Made by a program: the position numbers and the translations under genes. From NCBI RefSeq assembly GCF_905220365.1, contig NC_061129.1, positions 13,020,803 to 13,084,802 on the forward strand: DNA of 64,000 bases, given 5' to 3'. The notes beneath the pieces were generated by a model. The model was given only the letters and a program-made list of their open reading frames with translations, had not been told where the DNA came from and ran no database searches. The stretch comes from Vanessa cardui. Its lineage: Eukaryota > Arthropoda > Insecta > Lepidoptera > Nymphalidae. This document shows positions 36,701 through 48,846 of this stretch, in pieces (position 1 is the stretch's first letter; the number at the start of each line of letters is the position of its first letter).

Positions 36701-39700
36701 CGTGATGAAATTGATACTGTAGCTGCTTGATTTATGAGAGGTTTATTAGCGACCATATAAAATGAATACCTGTAACAGCCGGTTGATAGTGGAACACTTT
36801 ATAAAGGACACTAAAGAGGTTATTTAAAAAAGAGTTTATTACAATGCATTTGCGTCAGGGCATTGTAGTCAGGAATAACTTAAATTAATTGAAGGCGATA
36901 ATGATAATGGACAAGTTAGTCACTTAATGAATAACGTTTCATAAAATTTATTCATGATGAGGGCAGATACAGTTGTCTAAACTTTTCGTAAAATACCTCA
37001 TCACAAATGTGATAAACTAAAATCCGACCCAATAATACAGACATCAAAATAAATATTATACGTCATAGTCAAATTGTTCATTACACTTTAACTTGACTTC
37101 GACATTGACTAGACGTTAGATTATCATGATAGTATTTTTAAATTAATCTGTTTAAAATAAATTCGCAGTCGCTTGTCGGTAATGAGTCGTTAGCGAATGC
37201 ACGTGCCCGTATATCCTCCGTGAAATCGATAATAATCAGAGCATCGGCGATCAGGGACCTGCGAATTGTTGATCAATTTTTGGACCAAAAATATATTTTT
37301 TATATTTCTAAGCAATGTTATATTAAAGAAATGCGTTTAATAATCACATTGGTAAAAACGAAATCCTAGTAACTGCATGAACCAGATACAGCTTGATAGA
37401 AACATCGAAACTGGTAAATTATAATACAATGAACGTATGAAGCATGTGAGTTATGAATATTATAATCTATGTCTTGTTACCTATGCTATGGTCATAATAT
37501 GGCGTGTGTTAAGTCACTTTTTCTAAGAGAGCGCTGAACTTTCGCGCGCCAATAAAAAGCGAGCGGCTGGCCTTGACCGTGCGCAGACGCACGCGGCGTC
37601 GTAGCGCATTGACTTATACGTGCCCGATGATATTCACGCCGTAGCAATGTAATCAGTATAATTACGCAAGCATTGATACTAATTGATATCTATCATGATT
37701 TATAAGAAGCATGAACAAATTTGTAACAAATTAATAACATTCTTGTCTTTTTATATAAAACCACAACTTATGTACAAAACATGTTTATAAACATTTTGAT
37801 TATAAAGATTGTGGTATACTCAGTAAAGAGATATACGGAAAGTAATCCATAAATTTCTTTGGCATTAAATGCGAGGTCTATTGTATCGGTAGAGATAAAA
37901 AATTAGAAAACTATTAATTTAAGTGATTTACACGCGAATAGAACAATCCCATAGTGATGGTAATCATAGCCCACGGACTGCAAATTCGGAACAAGGTCAA
38001 GAATTATCTCAAGGAGTTGGAGCGGACAATGGACTACCATTCGAAGCTCGGGACCGTGGGAGTGATCTTTGAGACACTTAGACAAATGTACAATAGTAAG
38101 CCCAAAGTATCTGTGTAGTGACAACATTTTTGATGCTGACGCAGAATTTGAGATTGATCTTTAAAGCAAAGAACTTAAAGAAGAATATGGCGTAATGCCT
38201 AAAAATATTAATAGAAACTGCATTGTTGCAGATGGGAGATAAAGAGATACCGAAAACGGTATTCATGTACATAAAACCAATTTAGTCGAATGGGTGTGAC
38301 AAATGTTACTATTTTTTAGGCTTTTGTCCAAAACAATGCACCAAAGGAACAAAATATATAAATATGGAATCTGATTTCTGTACTACAAATGAAGTCACTG
38401 GGTCTTCAGCGTCAACTTTACAAAAATGGAATGAACAATATAAAAATAAGAATTAAAAACAAAGCATTGTTTAATATAATATATTAAACAAACAAGTTAT
38501 GTTAAGTGTCATATACAAGTTAATTTAGAATAGAAGGTTAATTTTAATACCAATCTACCACCTGATTCTGAATGTAGATTCATCGATTTATTTATATGTA
38601 CGCGATATGTTAAATTTACATATATGTTAAGATAAAGACACATTATTACCGATTAAAGAGCTTCAAGAGTAATTTAATAGAAGATCTATAACGCTCGCGG
38701 GAATCATTCCAAGACCTGAAATCACTCAACCTCGGTAATATAATCATATTTCAGGAATGTTGTGAACAAATTACATGTTTTTGTGTCCGTGTCATTGATC
38801 GCAGGGTGAGGTAACTGTTAGTTAGATTACTGGCCATACCCTGAAACCTATTAGGAGTTCTATCATCTAGTAACGGTTCTACCACTATCGTATTTGCTAC
38901 AAAACTTATGCATTAATGCAGATTCGTTCGTGATAATATTTCTTAGTATCTGCATGAAGTTGTATTATTAACATCGGTCTAATTCAACTCTAACTGTTCG
39001 AAATGTACGAACGCTAGCAATGTAATACTCAATGAACTCATAATCTTAATAAATATTATAACATAGTCAATATTTTGAGACAAGCTCTCAAAGAATTTAC
39101 TCAAAACAAAATTCAAGTAGATGAACGTGAGAAAAATATACAAGAAACAATACTGATGCCTGGTAAGGTAATAAATTAAGTATGAGGCTTGGAAACGTTG
39201 CCAAGTACGAACGTGCCCGGGGGTCTCGCGTAAGTTAGTGATTGCAGGCAATCGACATAACTCCCGACCAGTTAAATATAATGAGCTAACTTATCGGGAA
39301 TCTAAAGGACTCTTCTTCCGCGTAAGCCTTTGCCAACTTATCACATCGATATAGATATACATATATGATATATATTTGTTAACATGGTTGACGCTTTGGT
39401 TATAGTAATTTCTTACGTTGCTGAAATAAAGCTATTACTTAGTAGGAGAATACTTACTATGAATAATACAGAGTGTGTATTGACTAACATTATTTTATAG
39501 TTTATTATTATCAATAATATATTTATCTTTTTATTTATTAATATAAATAAATATTAATTTCAACAAATATAGTTATTGTTTATACACTGACCGTTTTGTG
39601 TTATTTAATTTATTTATATGTACTCTCATTTTTCATTTCCGCTGACAAACTAAAATAAACAGCACAATGTCACATATAAACCATGTGGCTTTGGCAATCT

Positions 39701-40954
39701 TCGGCGAAATTAAAAATATAAACTCATTTCTTATGACTTATGTGCATATGTATGTGTAGGTGTATACACAGAATATTTATGTTGTAATTTCAAATTCTTT
39801 AGCATAATTATATGCAAGTTACATTACTTAGTTAAAGATGATTTACTAAATTAAGTAAGAAGTAATTGCTGTACATAAAAGTGCCCTACTTTGACAAGGT
39901 AACAGGTTTAGGAAACATTGTACAGTCAGTGCGAAAATTGAATAGCTTCTGCAAATGTTTATTTCAGTGACTTTAAAACTAGAATGTTTAATTTGTATCT
40001 TTTTGTACATATTATATTATTTAAATGCCAACTTAACTTTGTTAAAGCTGTTACGATGTACGTTTATTATTTTAGCAATTGTCATCACAACTGTACGAAT
40101 TCCATCATACGCTGTATGCTTACAATAATTACGACTTAATGGCCCATAAAATGTAAATTGTAACCATTTAAGCTAATTTTACTACGAATAATATTTAAAA
40201 TTATTATATTACAATATTTACTACGAGAAAATAGAAACACACACATTTGCACACTTTATCGTTTGATTACATCGTACTATCAAACATGTTTCGTTTTTCT
40301 CTAAAATTTGAGCAAGTTTCATTACAAATGTTCGAAACAAAAATCTATCAACTATTCCTTAAATACATAGAGTAGATTAACCACATATGTTACAACATTA
40401 TTAATAATGATGTACTGGACGTTTATTTGATTTAATGTAAATATTTCATAAATATCCAATGTTGATCCTTAAAACATTCCTGCATGACGTTCGAAACGCG
40501 TGGCCAATGTTATAAAAAACCCTTTGCGGGCAATTTAAACATCATTAAGGACGTCAAGTCGTGGGACAAAACATACTAAATTATCTTTCCAATTAAATAC
40601 TTTAGACGATTCAATGTGTTGTTAGAATTTTCTCACGAACTTGCGGTTCAATCTGAGTTATGTTAGTAAATTTTTATAGCATATCTATAACGGATTGGCG
40701 TTTCTTTATTATATATGATACTACGCGTTGCGAATATGTAATTGGTTTTGCAGGATTCTATAATATTAATATTTAAAATCGACCATTTTTAATCGTTCGT
40801 GTTCAGAATAGAAACAGTCCATAACGGGTACGTGGAGGGAGAAATCATTGAGATGCATTTTACGGTTGTCCAAAATCAAAGTTTTCTCAATAGTAGGTAG
40901 TTATCAGACGAAGAATACTACTACTAGATGGGAATAAAATATACCACGTTGAAT

Positions 40955-41238
40955 AATTTTCAGAACATTATTAGAAATGAAAATATCATTACTTTGAATA
41001 CGCATTCCATTACTTTGCAAAAAAGTAGGGGACGTTTCAATTTCAAGCAAATAAATCATATTATAGTAAGTAGTGTTCATTTTCATCCGTAGATACAATT
41101 TTCAGAACATTATTAGAAATGAAAATATCATTACTTTGAATACGCATTCCATTACTTTGCAAAAAAGTAGGGGACATTTCAATTTCAAGCAAATAAATCA
41201 TATTATAGTAAGTAGTGTTCATTTTCATCCGTAGATAC
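40955..41238. repeat. Tandem duplication, 2 x 142 bp, one mismatch
   Basis: Bases 40955-41096 are repeated directly at 41097-41238. The copies differ only at 41034 (G) and 41176 (A). The unit begins AATTTTCAGAACATTATTAG and ends CATCCGTAGATAC. No element of the window's repeat families is involved. The near identity means a recent event. Confidence 0.97.
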
Positions 41239-41398
41239 TAATATTGCCATAAATATTACAGTTATTGCAAATTATGACACTTAACTATAATGTACTATTA
41301 TTAACAATTGTATAAAATTTCGGGTATAATAACTGATGAAGTTTGAAAGACTGTTTTGTTCCTTAACAATCGTAACTTCATGAATAGTTCTGTTTATT

Positions 41399-41488
41399 GC
41401 AAATTGGAACAGCGTGGTGGAATATGTTCCAAACCTTATCCTCCTTAGCCCAACAGTGGGAAATTTACAGGCTCTTGTTCTTGTTATT
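41399..41488 (+). mobile_element. SINE 3' end fragment
   Basis: ATTGGAACAGCGTGGTGG to GGGAAATTTACAGGCTC matches the last third of the main SINE, with a (TTG)-like tail. It is well conserved but truncated at its 5' side. A 60-codon open frame over it is not a gene. Confidence 0.8.
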
Positions 41489-44400
41489 ACAAATATCCAT
41501 ATTGTCCGGTCTTATGTTCATTCGTTCGATGTATCAATCTTTTCAGTATAATTATAATTTTGTAATTTTGATATACTAATACATCTCTATCTTATCATAA
41601 AATATCTTAAAATAGGTTTCGCAAGAATTCAAGTAAGTAGAAATCATAAATTAATGATAATTTAGATATGAGCGAAGCGGTCTATGTAAAGTCGATTTTT
41701 GTTTTAAACATAACGTATATTAATGTGATTTTAAAAACAACCGCCCATTGTATTACAGGAAACAATTAAAATGAGGAAATAGCGATCGCAGCGAACGGTA
41801 ATGTTACATCATTTGTTAAGAGAATCCACTGATCACAATGTCAAATCAACAAACTGATTACGAAACAAAAGAATAATGCAGGACTAATTGTAAAACAAAC
41901 AAATTCTTATTCAAATTATACGTATAATATAAATATCAATACAAGTAAAAACAATAGCAAGTGTTGATTGTGTAATCTAAGAAATTGTACGACTCTTGAT
42001 AGGAGAGTGCTTTACGATCGAAAAAATAAGTGTAATTATTAATCTATTTTTATATTAACTACCCTATACTAGACATCGCACCAATGACTGTATGTCTTAC
42101 TACACGCAATTTTTCCACAAATCATTGGTCCCAATAAACCAATAAAATCAATATTTCTCCTTATTTGTGACCGCGCTCCAGACTCGTGCATAAATTATGA
42201 TATGAACTCATATGCAAACCAGCGTAAAAAAGATGTCATCCACTTTTGAAATGGTTTACAGCTCCATTTCAGTTGATGAAACATTAGCTTCTACGTCGAC
42301 CACGAAGCTATACGCATTGGCTCTGACTACCATTGAATGTATACCAACCAATACAAAAATAAATAAACATTTCGATTTGTTCTTATGCTTCGATAGTGAA
42401 TAAACTATTTGACTTCGGCACGAATACGATCTTACAAAGAAAAACAAGCTGCGAATATGAGTGAAACGCAAAAATCATCGTTTACGTTCGCAGCGAACGT
42501 GCGTTCTCAATAGATTTACACAAAAAATATATACTAGATTTTCATTTTAAATAAACATTCATATTCTATTTCACACGGGAAAACAAAACAAATAAACAAT
42601 TAGAGGCCCTTATTAACAACCTTAAGTGAAACCAATGATCTATAATATAAGCGTGATTTGGAACAAGACAATTATTGAAATTAAAATTGATGACGTATCA
42701 GCGACATTATCTCCTAAAGATATCTCAAAAGATATACAGCATGCACGTTAAAATCATAATGTTACCAGTTACTCGCGCGGTGTCCGATGTGTCGCTAATA
42801 ACATATAAGCCAAACAGTGTATTTAATCAGTTAATAAGGCTTCTATGTCAGAGCTAATGCACAAACCAGTTGTGAACGGGTTCCGACAGTAATCGACGAA
42901 GTTACTCGTTTAATACGAGCGATAATTTACTTAGTAAAAGCCTACTTTGTGAATATTAACGGGACATCGATGTCATTTACCAAATTCATCAGTTGTATAT
43001 TCCGTCATCGATCTGGACCAACGGCAACGCTTCGAAAGTTGATATTGCCAATCAGTTACACCGACTAACTTCATATGCAGCCATGCGTAATAACATTTAT
43101 ATATACCTTAATACTTTATTAACAAATTATGAATTCAATCATATCTATGAACAATGATCAAAACATTTTCTTAAGACAAATAAAAAAAAGAAAGTTAAAT
43201 AATAAAATTAATTTCGCTGTTGATCACTTTTTAATATTTTGGAGAAGTCACGAAATTCAAAAGATAATAATTTTAATTGAAATGCACAGTTAAAACATCA
43301 TGTTAAACATGTTAAACATACGTTATTATGTCGTGATCGTGAAACACTTTCTCAAAATTAAACATAAAGTTGTAACATAAAATACTGTATAAAATTAGAC
43401 GATCTAGAAGAAGGCGGTCTTATGATAAAGAGGAGAAATAAATATCATAATCCGATATGGTTACAAGTAATAATCGGTTTACTTTCGCCCGATCGATTCT
43501 TATCGCAAAAAGTAGCCGGGCGGGTGCTAAATCGTGTTGTTTCCTTTGCAAGGTTCCTGCAATACACAACGCAACGTCACCATTTTGTAAAGCCTCGACA
43601 TGGTCCTTGGAATCCGAGAAGGAATGTGCTCTCCTGTTCGGCTGGGTTTCATTTCATTCACCGCAAGCTGTGTGTGATTGAACTCTGATTGTGCGTATCC
43701 TTGAGAACTAGTTGCATTAACCAATCCTTAGAGGACAGTAAGATTCGCTCGGCGTTTCTTTATTAAATCTTTTTAGACACAAACAAAACAATTAAGCGTA
43801 AAGACGCTTAAAACTAAAATAGAAATACCAGACGGTAATTTCTAGACGATTTTATGTTTTTTTAAACATCTTACTTTTAAGCGTTTTGATTTATCGCTTC
43901 GGTTATGTCATCGCACAGATGACAAAAAAATCATTTAGGTACACCTTTGTGACACTAACTCGTTCGCTTGTTTGAAATGTAATTCCATCGTGATACACAT
44001 CAGTCTGGGGAGATTTCCCACAGAGTCTAGTTATCGCTAATCAACTTGACTGATGGTTGGGATTGTGCGTACTTCGCTAGTCCCGTTGCTCTTGGCTCTC
44101 GCAGGCATTTTGTCTAACTAACTTCTAAGCAATCATTCTCCAACCTTTGACTAATATATAAATGACACATTTAGTATAGTTTTTATTTACATTTTTATTT
44201 TCTTAAGATTTCTAAAATAAATTATACATTGATAAATAAAACCACTATCTATAATTACTAGCGTTGATATGCCTTAATTTTTTTAATACACACGTGCAAT
44301 ACAACTCTAAATAACAATCCAGTAGTAAGTTGTAATGTTAATACTAACTTATTTTCGAACTTCAAAAATAACTGTACAAAGTGTAAATATAATCGAATAT

Positions 44401-45891
44401 TCGTTAATGAGGATACGTTTGGTATATACAGAGTAACATAAATTTTCGACAATTGACATACGAAAGAATTTAAAAATCGAACCCCTCTTGAATCATTTGA
44501 GAATACTTAACGAAGTATAAATTAAAACGAATTAAAAATGAAACAAGACTTGAATCGTAACGGAATGCAGTGCTGAAACAGCGATCGGTACAGGCAGTAA
44601 ATCTTGGGATGTAACCCGCACGGATCGGGTGGTCGAAACATAAATTTCGATTACGAGCTCTCGATAACCGGAGCAAAAATAAACTAACAATTTACAATTA
44701 TTTAATCATTCCATCGTTTCCACGTCGTCAAACTGACACTAGATTTTATTATTAGAATTTACGGCAGAAGCTTTGAATTTTAGATTATAAGATTAACTGG
44801 CGACGCTCTATAAAATAACTTTTAATTTATTTTAACTTAAGAAATATCGAGTTTGTCACATACCTATCTATTAAATCGATCTAAGAATAACTATGAGGAA
44901 TCTGTTCAGACCAAGTTAAAGAATTTATATCGATCGAAATTATTCGGTTACGGTTTTTACAATTAATCTTGTCAATGTAAAATAAATTCGGAAAAAAACG
45001 TATATTTACGAACTGTATACAAATAATTTTTGATACATGATTTTTGATCTCGATGCTCACGATTTTGCTTATTTTGCTTGAGAATCGAACGTTTAATTTA
45101 AAAATAAACCAACTACGCGGACAATAGCTAGCCTAAGTGTACAAGTTTAATTTCTTTATCTTCAATTTTACAAGATTAGATAATGATGAAGTACAGGGCT
45201 TGGTGATCACTACGACCTAATTATTTTATCTGATGTCATTAAAAAACCGTTACTTTATTTAACCTTAGGTATATTCGGATGAAGTATAATTCCGTTTAAA
45301 ATATTTCAAATTGGAACACTCTCATCAGATGAATCACACCTCTTCTATTTCTATTCCTGACTTAATTTTATTTCATAATTCGTGTTAAATTTACCTAAAT
45401 TTACTTTTATAAGTTTATTGTTACGATACAGAAATAATCCTCTCTTTTTCGTTCGAATGTCAAATCAATTATAACAGAAAGAGACAAATATATGATTTAC
45501 ATATATCATACACAAATTTATCATTAAACACAATAAACGATATGTTATAAATAAATAAATTATAGTATTATATAAATACTAGTTACGAAATCCGATCCAA
45601 ATGTGAATAACATTTAAAGCAACAGAGTTACCTATTTTATTTCAATTCGTATGAGTTTCGCTAAAGTTCTCGGAAACATTTCGCAAATAAACCCTGAAAA
45701 GCCAAATAAAGGCTTCCAACTAAGACCTTGTATGCGGACAAAATGGTAATACACGGTGGGAAGAACAACTCAACTTAGAACCTTTTTTAGAATACCGACA
45801 ATCTAAAGCAAGATCTCAAATTTTACTCATATTTTATGACTTGGTACTTTTCTTGAATTTTTTTTTTAATTCTTTGGCGAACTGGCAATAG
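41489..45891. other. Unassigned stretch with a GC-rich island at 43470-43730
   Basis: The island is open for 65-88 codons in two plus frames and one minus frame, so coding cannot be told from composition. A second patch at 44560-44660 carries a 68-codon minus frame. Nothing else is recognised. Confidence 0.4.
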
Positions 45892-45940
45892 ATATGTTCC
45901 GACGTCATCAGGTAGCTCACCTGATGACTTAAGAACATAT
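45892..45940. other. Compact hairpin, 22-nt arms, 5-nt loop
   Basis: The left arm ATATGTTC-CGAC-GTCATCAGGT pairs with ACCTGATGAC-TTAA-GAACATAT around the loop AGCTC: 18 of 22 positions pair, with a single 4-nt internal bulge. The loop is too small and the arms too short for a usual animal microRNA precursor. It may be the core of a small foldback element. Confidence 0.85.
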
Positions 45941-46263
45941 GGTGTTTACTTCTAACTGATGATTTTAAAAATATGTTCAGCATTTATATTATTTATAATG
46001 TTAAGGGCTATGTGAACATTGTCACCAAACAATCTGATTCAGGGCTAACATTCAAAGATTCAACCTCTATACTTATTATTTATTAATATTTTATCATGTT
46101 CAATTTCTGATATCGCACACTGGTAGAAAAATGCATTATTTCTGAGCGTCATAACCCTAATTTGTACCCATAAATTATATTAACACCAAATCATTATTTT
46201 AAAAACGGATGCACTCGTTCGCAGCCACGGTCTCTAGCCCTTAAATAAAAGTATAAACCTTAC

Positions 46264-46301
46264 CTCGTTCTCTGATTTAACTTTTTCCCTGCTGCTGTCA
46301 T
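46264..46301 (-). CDS. spir: Spire microexon just upstream of the KIND exon (38 nt)
   Basis: On the minus strand this segment is bounded by a good acceptor (TTTTGTTTCAG) and donor (GAG|GTAAGG). Entered in phase 1, its first two bases complete a codon and the other 36 give DSSREKVKSENE, leaving in phase 0. The KIND exon at 6314-6440 starts in phase 0. The joined junction SENE|LVVNLAIVVY lines up without gaps with vertebrate SPIRE METEVIESLGIIIY (recalled), continuing the homology upstream of the larger exon. The preceding exon must therefore end with one base of a split codon and carry the N-terminal half of KIND; I did not find it. A second frame, starting MTAAGKK, is also open but would break phase with the KIND exon. 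The segment is short, so the call rests on splice signals, phase and junction alignment together. Confidence 0.75.
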
Positions 46302-46343
46302 CTGAAACAAAACAAAGTAAATTAATACTGGTTGCCGTACGAT

Positions 46344-46508
46344 GTATACTAATATTATAAATGTAAAAGTAACTTTGACTGCCTATCTGTTACTCAAAAT
46401 TTAGTATGAAGCCAGCTTAAGTAATGAAGAGCGACATAAGCTATTTTTTTTATGCGTAACCTGTTGACCAACCATCAAAACGCAAACCAAGCTTGGGCGC
46501 CAACTAGT
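46344..46508 (+). mobile_element. CTAGT-terminal repeat
   Basis: GTATACTAATATTATAAATG, AAAATTTAGTATGAAGCC and GGGCGCCAACTAGT show both ends. It lies 42 bases upstream of the spire microexon acceptor in transcript direction, so it could affect that splice site. Confidence 0.78.
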
Positions 46509-47037
46509 TATATTATATGCAAAGGAAATAGAAAAATCATTGAATTTTCTTTCAAGATATTGCATATATCACAATAGCGAATTAAATCATTACTGCAGTC
46601 TATGCTAATTTCGCCTATTGTTCACGGTGAATTTATCTTGCAAAATATAAGATTGTTATATATACGTATATTGTTTCTAAAATAACCGCGTTACAGTCTA
46701 GTAACTAGACAATCTTGAAAAGTATTACTTGTGAGTTTCTTCCGAGGTCGGAGACCTTTTAGGAGACAATTTCATGGTGGTACCTATACATTTAAGTGTA
46801 ATCGAGTAAAATCTAGCGTATGAAACGGTTATTTATTACGTTTCGCTAACGATTCGTCGCTAATAAGCAACAAAGTGCATTGACATTGATCTTAATTAAA
46901 AAATTAAAATGTATTTTATTTAAGATAGCGGAACCCGAATATTCCGAAAGACGGATGACAGGAAATTATGGTACATTGAGAAAAAATCTATGTCTAGAAG
47001 TGGAGAGTGATAAGTTATTTAGAAAAATAATATTTTT

Positions 47038-47336
47038 TATGGTATTAGTAGACGGACGAGCCAATGGGCCACTACCATAATGATTCTGTCAGAAATATTA
47101 ACCATTCCTTACATTATCAATATGCCGCCAAACTTCGGAACTAAGATGTTATATTCCTTGTGCCTATAGTTATACTGTGAGCCGAGAGAGCCAGTATAAC
47201 TTTAGGCCCTTCAAACCGTAACTCAACTATACTGGGCACTGTTGTTTGGCGGTAGAATATCTGATGATTGGGTGGTACCCGTATACCACGGAACCATCTG
47301 GGTAGACGGGCTGGCACAAAGCCCTACCACCAAATA
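47038..47336 (-). mobile_element. TGGTAGGG-type element, minus strand, full length
   Basis: Runs from GTAGACGGACGAGCCAATGG through GATGTTATATTCCTTGTGCC and GGGCACTGTTGTTTGGCGG to GGCACAAAGCCCTACCACC. All family blocks are present in reverse, with a short duplication around the GAGCCAGTATAAC segment. A 66-codon frame ending at 47080 overlaps it and is not a gene. Confidence 0.8.
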
Positions 47337-47682
47337 AATCAGAATAAATATAAATATAAGTAAGTGTAATCATTTTACAGTTTTATTAAACTTTAAGCTA
47401 TTACCAAATGGAACTACATATTCTACAAAGAAAAATCGAAAAAAACACAGAAGTTAGTTTTATACTAATAAATAACGTAAATTAACTATTACAATAAGCG
47501 CAAACTAAGTTAATCAGCTTGAATATCGCTCGAAATAGCGATTATCGAGTTTTTACACGATTATAACCGCGCAATATGCAAATTCACGTTTCGAACCAAC
47601 ACTTCAGCTGCACAACCACTCGTGACTAATTCCTGACCGTCTATTTTTTATTCATCATTATCATTAAAGCATATTACACTAG

Positions 47683-47949
47683 TCGAGATGGTCCAGTGGT
47701 TAAAACGCGTGCATCTTAACCGATGATTGCGGGTTCAAACCCAGGCAAGCACCGCTGATTCATGTGCTTAATTTGTCTTTATAATTAAGGAAACCTGCAT
47801 GTGACAAATTTCATAGAAATTCTGCCACATGTGTATTCCACCAATCCGCATTGGAACAGCGTGGTGGAATATGTTGCAAACTTTCTCCTCAAAGGGAGAG
47901 GAGGCCTTTAGCCCAGCAGTGGGAATTTACAGGCTGTTGTTGTTGTTGT
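47683..47949 (+). mobile_element. tRNA-derived SINE beside another repeat
   Basis: Same family: TCGAGATGGTCCAGTGG, then GCGGGTTCAAACCCAGGC, then GGAACAGCGTGGTGG and a (TTG)n end. A short internal deletion removes the GCTCGGCGGTGAAGG segment. A near-perfect 12-bp target duplication (ATATTACACTAG at 47671-47682, ATATTAAACTAG at 47950-47961) marks the insertion. It sits directly against the CTAGT-terminal element at 47958-48169. Confidence 0.87.
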
Positions 47950-47957
47950 ATATTAAA

Positions 47958-48169
47958 CTAGCACTAGTAGTAGCCCGCGGCTTCGTTCGCGTTTTAATGT
48001 TGATTGTCATGTGTCAGGCAAAAAAGTAGCCTATTCCTATTCCTATTCTTTTTTGGTTCAAGTTTGCTTCATAACAAATTTCATCAAATTCGGTTCAGCG
48101 TTTGGTTGTGAAAGAGCGACAGTCGGACAGACATACATAGTTACTTTCACATTTATAATATTAATATAG
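47958..48169 (-). mobile_element. CTAGT-terminal repeat, minus strand, well preserved
   Basis: ACTAGTAGTAGCCCGCGGC, TTCGTTCGCGTTTTAATG, GTAGCCTATTCC, CAAATTCGGTTCAGCG and AGTTACTTTCACATTTATAA are the whole family in reverse. A (TATTCC)n tract expands its middle. Confidence 0.85.
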
Positions 48170-48508
48170 CTTTAGATTAAAATATCATATGAATTCACGC
48201 ATAAATTTTCTTAAGGAGATAGTTAAGGGTTAAACCCTGTCGTTTCAATATCAAATTTATGCAAACATTAAAATAAAATCGGTACCTATTTGTATAAACT
48301 CTTAATAATTCAAACAGATTGGTCTCGTTGATTATTATAATTTGAATTAGTTATAGCGTTTATTATTTAAATCGCGTCAAAAATCAATAATCTAAGCACA
48401 TTAATTCGTACAATTATACAGATTAAAAAATAATCACAAATTTTAACGCAGGATACAAAATGTAATTGTAAATCGTAACGTGTACTGAAATTAATATCAA
48501 TAAAATGT

Positions 48509-48637
48509 AACGGTACAGTTTCTTGCCGGTTCTTATCGTTAGCTGCACGTTTAATTGGCATTATACGAGTAGACTTGTAATCTTAAAATTCAGAAGTGCT
48601 TAGAGACTATTTGAATTAATTATATTTTGATTTTGTA
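48509..48637 (+). mobile_element. LINE-like tail, diverged
   Basis: CAGTTTCTTGCCGGTTCTTA, a decayed middle with CAGAAGTGCTTAGAGAC, and a TATTTTGATTTTG end match the copy at 651-793. Confidence 0.5.
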
Positions 48638-48658
48638 CCGTAACAATAAAACATTAAT

Positions 48659-48846
48659 GTATACTAATATTAAAAATCTGAAAGTAACTTGTCTGTCTGT
48701 ATGTTTATTAAGTTTAAACGCCTAAACAACTGACTCGAATTTGATCAGTTTAAGTATGAAGTAAGCTAGAACCACTGGGCAGGGCATTACTAGGCTACTG
48801 TTTTATACTTGGTATGGCAGGCAAAGTCGCCGGCAAAAAGTAGTTA
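48659..48846 (+). mobile_element. CTAGT-terminal repeat, diverged end
   Basis: GTATACTAATATTAAAAATC, TGTCTGTCTGTATG, CTCGAATTTGATCAG and AAGTATGAAGTAAGC are in family order. The 3' end is decayed to AAAAGTAGTTAT. Confidence 0.7.

Larger units (their letters stand above)
31925..40954. other. Long stretch with few recognised repeats
   Basis: Besides the possible SINE head at 32049 and the inverted repeat at 33658 I recognise no repeats. GC-richer patches at 34530-34750, 35850-35970, 36580-36720, 37530-37640 and 37930-38110 are open in two or three frames each; I could assign none. It is the longest nearly repeat-free part of the intron. Confidence 0.4.
6441..46263 (-). other. Inferred 39.8-kb spire intron within the KIND coding region
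   Basis: This is the sequence between the donor of the 38-nt exon and the acceptor of the 127-nt exon on the minus strand. It is filled with SINEs and other dispersed repeats in both orientations, simple repeats, one clean tandem duplication and a few GC-rich patches. An intron this long between two small coding exons is plausible for a lepidopteran regulatory or cytoskeletal gene. The call fails if another constitutive exon lies between the two. Confidence 0.65.

Noticed and set aside
37925..38455. Block with protein-like readings in several plus-strand frames
   Set aside because: At least two frames looked equally coding-like over the same bases, with stops and frame changes; there is no recognisable family, so the impression is probably compositional.
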